A DNA stretch of 64,000 nt, from contig DAOTXS010000048.1 in NCBI GenBank assembly GCA_034435055.1, positions 42,883 through 106,882 on the forward strand, read 5' to 3'. Positions 58,393 to 64,000 of the stretch are shown here, one piece after another (position 1 is the first letter of the stretch; every line of letters begins with the position of its first letter). The DNA comes from DAOTXS01 sp034435055 (GTDB lineage: Bacteria > Chloroflexota > Anaerolineae > UBA4142). The notes under the pieces were generated by a model, which was not told the DNA's origin, did not search any database, and saw only the letters and a list, made by a program, of their open reading frames with translations. Made by a program: the position numbers and the translations under genes.

Positions 58393-59946
58393 TCATTTTG
58401 CTTTCCCTCGTGATGATGTTTCAACGCCCGCCATCAGCAATCCTAATTGCTCGCGTGTGGCATCTTCCGCGTCGAGCGTTTCCAAAATCCGTCCTTTGTA
58501 CATCACCGCGATGCGGTCCGAAAGCGACATGATTTCGTCGAGCTCCGCCGACACGAGTAAAACCGCCGTGCGTTGATCGCGCGCCTGCACAATCCGCCGA
58601 TGAATGAATTCAATCGACCCCACATCCAAGCCGCGCGTGGGTTGGTTGACGATGAGCAATTTCACCGGGCGATCCAACTCGCGCGCGACGATGACTTTTT
58701 GTTGATTGCCGCCGGAGAGCGACCCGGCAGATGTGATGATGCTTGGCGTGCGCACATCAAATTCGGTCACCAATTTCTGCGCGCGTTCGCCAATTGCATA
58801 ATCGTCGATTTCCAAGCCGCGCGCAAAGGGCGATTGATAGTACGTGCATAGCACAAGATTGTCGCGCACCGGGAACGAAAGCACGAGGCCGTGTTTGTGG
58901 CGGTCTTCCGGGACGTGCCCGGTACCACGTTCGGTGATTTCGCGCGGCGGCGCGTGCGTTACATCGTGCCCGGTCAACGTTACTTGTCCACCCACCACGC
59001 GCCGCAAGCCGGTCAACGCTTCGACCAATTCGCGTTGCCCGTTGCCTTGCACGCCGGCAATGCCCAGGATTTCACCTTCGTGCACCTGGAACGAAACATC
59101 GTGCACCATCGTTGCGTGACGATCGTCTTGGACTTGCAAGTTTTCGACGCGCAAAACGATTTCGCCGGGACGCGCCGGCTCTTTATCGACTTGCAAAATC
59201 ACCTTGCGCCCAACCATCATTTCCGCGAGCATTTCCGAAGTCGCTTCTTGCGGCGTGACGGTGCCGATCATTTTGCCGCCGCGCATCACGCTGATGCGGT
59301 CGGTCACGGCAAACATCTCACGCAGTTTGTGCGTGATGAACACAATCGACTTGCCTTGTTTGACGAGTTCTTTCATAATGACGAATAACTCGTCTGCCTC
59401 TTGCGGCGTCAACACGGCAGTCGGTTCGTCCAGAATCAGAATTTTCGCTTGGCGATACAACGCCTTGACGATTTCGACCCGCTGTTGCGAGCCGACCGGC
59501 AAATCTTTGATGTACGCGTCGGGGTCGACGTCCAAGCGATATTGATGCGAGAGTTCACGGATGCGTTGTGCCGCGCTCCGCCGGTCGAGGGTGGACAAAC
59601 GTCCCAGGAATTGGGTGGAGGGTTGAAGGGATTCTTGACCCAGGATAATATTTTCGGTGACGGTGAGCGGCGGGACGAGCATGAAATGCTGATGCACCAT
59701 CCCGATGCCTTGCGCAATTGCATCGTGCGGACTGACGATTTGGGTGGGGCGGTCGTTGATGCGAATTTCACCTTCGTCTTGCCGGTACAATCCGTAGAGA
59801 ATATTCATCAACGTGGATTTGCCCGCGCCATTTTCGCCGAGGAGTCCGTGAATCTCGCCTTGTCTTAAATCGAAATCAACATGGTCGTTAGCAAGAACAC
59901 CCGGAAAGCGTTTGGTGATGCCTTTGGCTTGCAGGGCTAACGTCAT
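58393..59946 (-). CDS. nucleoside ABC transporter ATPase (two ABC domains)
   Basis: The 517-residue protein has two tandem ATPase units. The first has Walker A GLLGENGAGKSTLMNILYG, signature VGSQQRVEIVKALYR, Walker B ILILDEPTAVLTP and the switch His in FITHKLRE. The second has GIAGVQGNGQRELVEAL, signature LSGGNQQKVIVARE and LLIVNQPTRGLD. The atypical Walker A and NQP in the second unit match RbsA/NupO-type proteins, where one site is degenerate. GGAGAAACA precedes the ATG at 59946; the longer frame to 60000 reads through a stem-loop. Confidence 0.96.
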   Translation of the reverse strand: MTLALQAKGITKRFPGVLANDHVDFDLRQGEIHGLLGENGAGKSTLMNILYGLYRQDEGEIRINDRPTQIVSPHDAIAQGIGMVHQHFMLVPPLTVTENIILGQESLQPSTQFLGRLSTLDRRSAAQRIRELSHQYRLDVDPDAYIKDLPVGSQQRVEIVKALYRQAKILILDEPTAVLTPQEADELFVIMKELVKQGKSIVFITHKLREMFAVTDRISVMRGGKMIGTVTPQEATSEMLAEMMVGRKVILQVDKEPARPGEIVLRVENLQVQDDRHATMVHDVSFQVHEGEILGIAGVQGNGQRELVEALTGLRRVVGGQVTLTGHDVTHAPPREITERGTGHVPEDRHKHGLVLSFPVRDNLVLCTYYQSPFARGLEIDDYAIGERAQKLVTEFDVRTPSIITSAGSLSGGNQQKVIVARELDRPVKLLIVNQPTRGLDVGSIEFIHRRIVQARDQRTAVLLVSAELDEIMSLSDRIAVMYKGRILETLDAEDATREQLGLLMAGVETSSRGKAK

Positions 59947-59974
59947 TGTTTCTCCTGAGGGCAATCTACAAAAC

Positions 59975-60002
59975 GGGTGCTGTGCTAATAAGCACAGCAC
60001 CC
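59975..60002 (-). repeat. perfect stem-loop between BMP lipoprotein and ATPase genes
   Basis: GGGTGCTGTGCT pairs with AGCACAGCACCC around a 4-base loop and is followed on the minus strand by GTTTTG. It probably limits read-through from the abundant binding protein into the membrane components. Confidence 0.75.
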
Positions 60003-60027
60003 TTCGATATTTTGTGTTGCGCTAAAC

Positions 60028-61077
60028 TTATTTGTAGCCGGTTTGAAGCTTGCCACTCTTGAGGTCTTCGGTGGCAGTCTTGATCTTGTCTTTGACGGCT
60101 TGCGGAATCTTGCTGTCCCAATCGTGGAAGGGGGCAAGTCCGATACCACCGTTTTGGAGATTCGCGGTAAAGATGCCGGCTTTGGACGATTTCTCGTTGA
60201 CCGATTTGAGATAGGTGTATACGGCAACATCGACGTTCTTTGCCGCACTGCTGAGCAATGCATCCTTGACTTCGGGATAGGTGTTGTATTGATCGACGTC
60301 AACGCCAATCGCCATCAAACCCTTTTCCTTCGCCGCAAGCAAACCACCGTTACCGGTGTTGCCGCCCACGCCGAACACGACGTCGCAACCCTGCGCGATC
60401 ATCGATTGACCGGTTTCTTTACCCTTGGCAGGATCGGTGAACGAAGGAATGTAAACGTTCAACGTCTTGACATCGGCTTTGGCGTATTTGGCGCCATTCT
60501 GGAAACCGACGACAAAGCGAACCACCGGCGGAATTTCCATCCCGGAAACGGTGCAGACGGTGCCAGTCTTGGTCATGCCGCCCGCGAGCACGCCCGCCAG
60601 GAAACCGACTTGGTCTTCTTGGAACATCAGCGAAGTGACGTTTGTCAAACCGCCGTCCGCATAACAATCTTTCTTGGTATCATCGCAATACGCCACGCCC
60701 TTGGTGGGAAAGTACGCATTGTCGATGATCGCGAACTTGATGTTGGGATATTGCTTGGCTTTGACGGCGGTGGCATCACCCATCAAGAAACCGACGGTGA
60801 CGATCACGTCGTACTTTTCGGTTGCGAATTGATCGATGTTCTTTTCATAGTCGGTCGGCTGTTTGGATTCGATGAATTTGACATCCCAGCCAAATTCTTT
60901 GGCGGCTTTTTGGGTACCTTCCCAAGCCGATTGGTTGAACGACTTGTCGTTCACGCCGCCCACATCCGTCACGAGACCGACTTTCATTTTGGCGCCAGTC
61001 GTCGCGCCACCACAACCGGTGAGCGCGATAACCAACAGCAACGCAAAAGTGAGTACAACGAACAAACGGGTACGCAT
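60028..61077 (-). CDS. BMP family nucleoside-binding lipoprotein
   Basis: The 349-residue protein has a lipobox (VIALTGC), then KVGLVTDVGGVNDKSFNQSAWEG, which is the BMP/PnrA signature. DVIVTVGFLMGDA, FQEDQVGFLAGVLAG and GCDVVFGVGGNTGNG follow. It binds purine nucleosides for the ABC importer encoded downstream. AGGAGGAGTAAG gives an excellent ribosome site. It is the first gene of the transporter operon, with its own promoter. Confidence 0.96.
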   Translation of the reverse strand: MRTRLFVVLTFALLLVIALTGCGGATTGAKMKVGLVTDVGGVNDKSFNQSAWEGTQKAAKEFGWDVKFIESKQPTDYEKNIDQFATEKYDVIVTVGFLMGDATAVKAKQYPNIKFAIIDNAYFPTKGVAYCDDTKKDCYADGGLTNVTSLMFQEDQVGFLAGVLAGGMTKTGTVCTVSGMEIPPVVRFVVGFQNGAKYAKADVKTLNVYIPSFTDPAKGKETGQSMIAQGCDVVFGVGGNTGNGGLLAAKEKGLMAIGVDVDQYNTYPEVKDALLSSAAKNVDVAVYTYLKSVNEKSSKAGIFTANLQNGGIGLAPFHDWDSKIPQAVKDKIKTATEDLKSGKLQTGYK

Positions 61078-61233
61078 TCTTACTCCTCCTGAAATGTTTA
61101 AACTCTACACCGAGCCGATAAGGTGATAGTTTGGGGTAGCCGATCACCTCCTCTCATTCGCCGTTCGACTTTGAACAGCCCTTTCATAGTCGAGGAAATT
61201 GGCAAGGGATCATTGCGGGGACTTGCCTTTGTC

Positions 61234-61262
61234 ATTATATCCCAAATCGCACAAATCATCAA
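61234..61262 (-). promoter_or_regulatory. promoter of the BMP transporter operon
   Basis: TTGATG, a 17-base spacer and TATAAT give a 5' leader of about 150 bases. The leader has GGCAAG/CTTGCC stem potential and GGAGGTGATC, which is exactly complementary to the 3' end of typical 16S rRNA but has no usable start codon after it. Confidence 0.7.
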
Positions 61263-61308
61263 ACGAACGTTTGGTCAAAAAAAATACACGACGGCAGGTC
61301 GAACCTTT

Positions 61309-61848
61309 CTATTGCCAATTCACATTCACTTTTTGTTTGCGATTATACTTGTCGACAAACGCCACAAACCTGTTCACGCGTCCAAACTCGAATAACTTTT
61401 GCGTGATCGCCACATCATCGCGGCAGTACGCAATCAGTTCATCGATTTTACCTTCGCGGAACCAGCGAATCGCCAGCAAACCATCCGCCGATTTGTTCAC
61501 GCCAAGCGTCGCGCTTGCCAATGCATCGAGCCCGATGCGAAAACCCAGTTTGTTGTACAAATCTTCAAGCAGATCGAGCGTGGGCAGATCGCTCAACCGT
61601 TCCGCCGTGTACGCTTTCAACACTTGATAATCAAAATTCTTGAGATTGAAACCGATGACCCGGCTTGCCGTTTTCAAATCCGCGATCAACGCCGGTACAT
61701 CTTTTTCGGTGTACGATTTGAATTCATTGGTGGCGGCGGATAATGTGACCGCGATGGAGACGCGCAACAATTTGAAACGCGAAGCGTCGCGTCCACCAAC
61801 TTCTTGGATCGACCTTTGGGTTTCGAGGTCGAAGAAAAGATCGCTCAT
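61309..61848 (-). CDS. DEDD-type 3'-5' exonuclease / RNase H-like protein
   Basis: The 179-residue protein has three conserved acidic motifs of RNase H-fold 3'-5' exonucleases: FFDLETQRS (DxE), IGFNLKNFDYQVL (NxxxFD) and AYCRDDVAIT (D with nearby Y). This resembles the YprB/RNase_H_2 group. No other domain is attached. The ATG at 61848 follows AAGGATAATTCA. It is the last gene of a run with the AEC transporter and HEAT-repeat genes. Confidence 0.85.
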   Translation of the reverse strand: MSDLFFDLETQRSIQEVGGRDASRFKLLRVSIAVTLSAATNEFKSYTEKDVPALIADLKTASRVIGFNLKNFDYQVLKAYTAERLSDLPTLDLLEDLYNKLGFRIGLDALASATLGVNKSADGLLAIRWFREGKIDELIAYCRDDVAITQKLFEFGRVNRFVAFVDKYNRKQKVNVNWQ

Positions 61849-61862
61849 TGAATTATCCTTGC

Positions 61863-61888
61863 AGGCAACCACAGAGGATTGCCCCTAC
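61863..61888. repeat. half copy of the GTAGGGGC repeat
   Basis: AGGCAACC and GGATTGCCCCTAC form one of the two hairpins seen in the copies at 2277 and 52581. Confidence 0.5.
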
Positions 61889-61891
61889 AAA

Positions 61892-62803
61892 TTATTTCAA
61901 TATCCCCAACAAGATTGTCAGCGTCACAATGCTTGCCAAAGTTGTCGCAAAAATAATGCTCGTTACCAACTTGGGCTGCGCGTCGAATTCGACCGCGACA
62001 ATCGACGCCATCACCGCCGTCGGCATCGATGCTTCGATAATGCAAACCGCGCGCGTAACGCCGGTCAATCCCATCAGCGCGGCGAGCGGAAACGCAATTA
62101 CCGGGACGAGAATTAATTTGGTGAAAGTTGCCAGCGCAATCACCGAGCGGTCGTTTTCAATTGTTACGCGCGCAAGTTCAATGCCGAGAATGACGAGCAT
62201 CACCGGAATTGCGCCATCTTTCGCCAGATCGACCGACTTGATCAAAAATTCCGGCACGGTAACGCGCGCAAGGTTCAACACTAAACCCAGGATCACGGCA
62301 TAGACCAGCGGCAGTTTGAATACGTTGAGCAACGCTTCACGCGCGCTCGCGCGTCCGCGCGCGGCGACGAAGATGCCGAGCGTTTGCGTAAAGATCGCGC
62401 TCATCGTGAAATAGAATGCCGCGCGCGAAAGACCTTCCTCGCCGAACGCAAAGAGGATCAGCGGCAATCCATAATTGCCGGCGTTGACAAACAACACGCC
62501 GAGCATAAAACCGCTACTGGTCAAGCGATCGTACCGCATCCCCTTGGCAATCGCCCACGCGACGATCAGCATAAAGAGGGTGATGATGATTGCAAACACG
62601 CCAATCGAAAGATATTCGGCGTTCAAATCGGCGCGGTACGTTGAGGCGAACACGAGCGCGGGGGTAAAAAAATAGAGCATCGTGCGCGAGAGGGGGCGGG
62701 CATCGATGCCAAGTTTTTTAGCGAGGATAAAACCAACTGCCGCAACGAGGATAATCGGCGAAATGATATTGACGAGGATGGCGGCGAGCGATGCAAGGTC
62801 CAT
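61892..62803 (-). CDS. AEC family (auxin efflux carrier-like) transporter
   Basis: The 303-residue protein has about ten membrane helices in two inverted halves. IISPIILVAAVGFILAKKLGIDARPLSRTMLYFFTPALVF at the start and VNAGNYGLPLILFAFG in the middle are typical of AEC permeases. Bacterial members export or take up malonate, malate or other organic acids, and the substrate cannot be told here. The start codon lies 5 bases after the HEAT-protein stop. Confidence 0.93.
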   Translation of the reverse strand: MDLASLAAILVNIISPIILVAAVGFILAKKLGIDARPLSRTMLYFFTPALVFASTYRADLNAEYLSIGVFAIIITLFMLIVAWAIAKGMRYDRLTSSGFMLGVLFVNAGNYGLPLILFAFGEEGLSRAAFYFTMSAIFTQTLGIFVAARGRASAREALLNVFKLPLVYAVILGLVLNLARVTVPEFLIKSVDLAKDGAIPVMLVILGIELARVTIENDRSVIALATFTKLILVPVIAFPLAALMGLTGVTRAVCIIEASMPTAVMASIVAVEFDAQPKLVTSIIFATTLASIVTLTILLGILK

Positions 62804-62808
62804 TGATC

Positions 62809-63801
62809 TTATTCTTCCTCTTCGTCTCCATTTATGCTTGGCTCATCCTCACGGTCGATGTCCAAGAGTAACAAATCCGAATCGGCGGCGAACTGCAATT
62901 CTTCTAACGCGTCGTTCGCCAACTCGCACAACACTTCATCGTCCGATTGCGCGGCTTGCGTCAACGCATCGCGCGCCGCTTTGCCGCCCACTTGACCCAG
63001 CGCGACAATCGCCGCGCCTTGCACCTCGCGATCATCGTCGTCGAGCAATTGAATCAAGCGCGCCGTTGCGCCGCGGTTTTCCAATTCGCCGGTCGCGCGC
63101 GCGGCTTCAAAGCGCATGCGCGGATCGGGTGATTCCAATTCGGCTTCGACGATTTTGCGCCAGAACGAATCCGCGGTGTGCCCCATTGCAGCAACGGCGC
63201 TGGCGCGCATTTCGGGTGTGTCATCTTCGTACGCGATTTCGATCACTTCGCGCACAATGTCGTTGCTCCAATACGCCAACGCTTCGACCGCGCGGCAACG
63301 CACGCTGAGGTCTTCCAGATCACTGCGCGTCGTCGCCAGCAACGCCTCACCGATCTTTTCTCTCAACGCGTCGTCCAATTGTTCGTATTCGCCCAGGAGA
63401 ACAAAACGTCCCAGGGCATCGGCGGCGGCGGCACGCACGCCGGCATCGGGATCACTGCGCAAAAATCCGATCAGCGGTTTGACGAGCGCCGAGTCTTCGG
63501 CTTCCCACAACCCTTCGATGCCGGCGACGCGTACTTGCGCGTCATCATCGTTGAGCATGTGTTGAAAAAGCACATCGAAATCGAGTTTGAAATCGGCTTC
63601 TGCCAAATCGACCATGCGGCGCGCAATTTTGCGGCGGCGCGCAACCGAAAGCGTGACCCACGTCTTCGCAAAGTCAGCGAGGTCGTGCTTGGTCGCACCG
63701 GACAAAACGGCAATTGCGGTTGAGGTGAGTTTGTGTTTCTCGTCGCGCAGTTGCGCAAGCGTGCCGACAAATTTCGAACTCGCTGGTTTTGTTTTGGGCA
63801 T
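62809..63801 (-). CDS. HEAT-repeat protein
   Basis: The 330-residue protein has six or seven HEAT/PBS-lyase-type repeats, for example DDAQVRVAGIEGLWEAEDSALVKPLIGFL, DAGVRAAAADALGRF, MRASAVAAMGH and DREVQGAAIVALGQVGG. Each is two helices with a conserved Asp/Arg turn. The tail is highly acidic (DREDEPSINGDEEEE). It is likely a protein-interaction scaffold with no enzyme motif seen. It heads the minus-strand run with the AEC and exonuclease genes. Confidence 0.92.
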   Translation of the reverse strand: MPKTKPASSKFVGTLAQLRDEKHKLTSTAIAVLSGATKHDLADFAKTWVTLSVARRRKIARRMVDLAEADFKLDFDVLFQHMLNDDDAQVRVAGIEGLWEAEDSALVKPLIGFLRSDPDAGVRAAAADALGRFVLLGEYEQLDDALREKIGEALLATTRSDLEDLSVRCRAVEALAYWSNDIVREVIEIAYEDDTPEMRASAVAAMGHTADSFWRKIVEAELESPDPRMRFEAARATGELENRGATARLIQLLDDDDREVQGAAIVALGQVGGKAARDALTQAAQSDDEVLCELANDALEELQFAADSDLLLLDIDREDEPSINGDEEEE

Positions 63802-64000
63802 TGTTTGAAACTCCGCTGCGCATTATACCACAATTTATTTGGCTGTCATTGCGAACCGCAGACATCCGCGTAATCGTTCCGAGTTTAGGGAAAAAGAATG
63901 AGCTCTCTCCGGCATCAATTGTCTTATGCAATGAGTGGAGTCAAATCGTAGCCAGGTTTTTGCGTTCGAATCCACCCGATTAAACTACTCACGTTCAAAA

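Noticed and set aside
60043..61092. A 349-codon plus-strand ORF opposite the BMP lipoprotein gene
   Set aside because: It mirrors the lipoprotein gene almost exactly and has no family motif or ribosome site. It is an antisense shadow of a real gene.
63924..64000. An open minus-strand frame at the right edge ending PGYDLTPLIA
   Set aside because: Only about 24 codons are visible, with no recognisable motif, so it cannot be called a gene. The 63802-63923 stretch holds only a fragment of the GTCATTGCGAG repeat.

Overview
The window looks like a chromosomal segment of an Anaerolineae-like Chloroflexota bacterium. This is inferred from gene content and not proven: a BTAD/NB-ARC/TPR regulator, a T-box leader, a YwiC-like protein, NarL-type two-component systems, a STAND-FGE protein and many dispersed palindromic repeats. 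GC looks to be in the mid-50s percent by eye. Most genes are on the minus strand in short operons. Several promoters of the form -35/17 nt/TATAAT can be read directly, and some sit so close to the start codon that leaderless mRNAs are likely.

Layout. 1-6776 (minus): a PP2C-like membrane protein, tsaD, a sugar-nucleotide module (NAD-dependent epimerase, DegT-type aminotransferase), a small EamA/ArnE-like flippase and a truncated GT39 glycosyltransferase. 6897-12006 (plus): an unknown conserved protein, a DegV protein, ferritin, ftsY, and prfB with its programmed +1 frameshift. 12039-18547 (minus): a large membrane protein, two small proteins and a 1024-residue BTAD/NB-ARC/TPR regulator. 18686-19592 (plus): a lipoprotein and a small protein. 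19693-27219 (minus): thrS, a KefB-type antiporter, thrC, thrB, infC, rpmI and rplT, preceded by an unannotated threonine-rich leader peptide. 27268-30083: a small membrane protein, two unknown genes (one under a T-box leader), tRNA-Val(GAC) and a HAD hydrolase. 30213-36933 is mostly plus strand: a NarL-type sensor/regulator pair, a YwiC-like protein on minus, acetyl-CoA synthetase, a methyltransferase and small proteins. 36974-38620 (minus) is an RqcH/NFACT protein. 38669-47401 (minus) is a pectin-oligomer locus: two ABC permeases and a binding lipoprotein import the substrate, and GH4, GH105, CE8 and GH28 enzymes without signal peptides would degrade it in the cytoplasm. 47528-50822 is a convergent response-regulator/hybrid-kinase pair. 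50956-52173 is a C39-like protein with TPR repeats. 55870-61077 is a BMP-type nucleoside ABC transporter. 61309-63801 holds an exonuclease, an AEC transporter and a HEAT-repeat protein.

The most interesting element is at 52450-55787: a diversity-generating retroelement (DGR) target and template. A 1018-residue STAND/NACHT NTPase ends in a formylglycine-generating-enzyme/C-type-lectin fold domain. The last part of that domain (VR, 52753-52827) is matched by an Asn-codon-rich template repeat (TR, 52450-52524). Thirteen of 22 template adenines differ between the copies, and none of the other 53 positions do. No reverse transcriptase or Avd gene is visible, so the element is either driven in trans or stranded. 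The same FGE domain carries three palindromic DNA elements inserted in frame.

Other notable signals are the Thr-rich leader peptide in front of thrS, a T-box in front of a gene that is not a recognisable amino-acid gene, a probable AUC start for infC, and a duplicated roughly 40-bp motif upstream of acsA and of a small coiled-coil gene.
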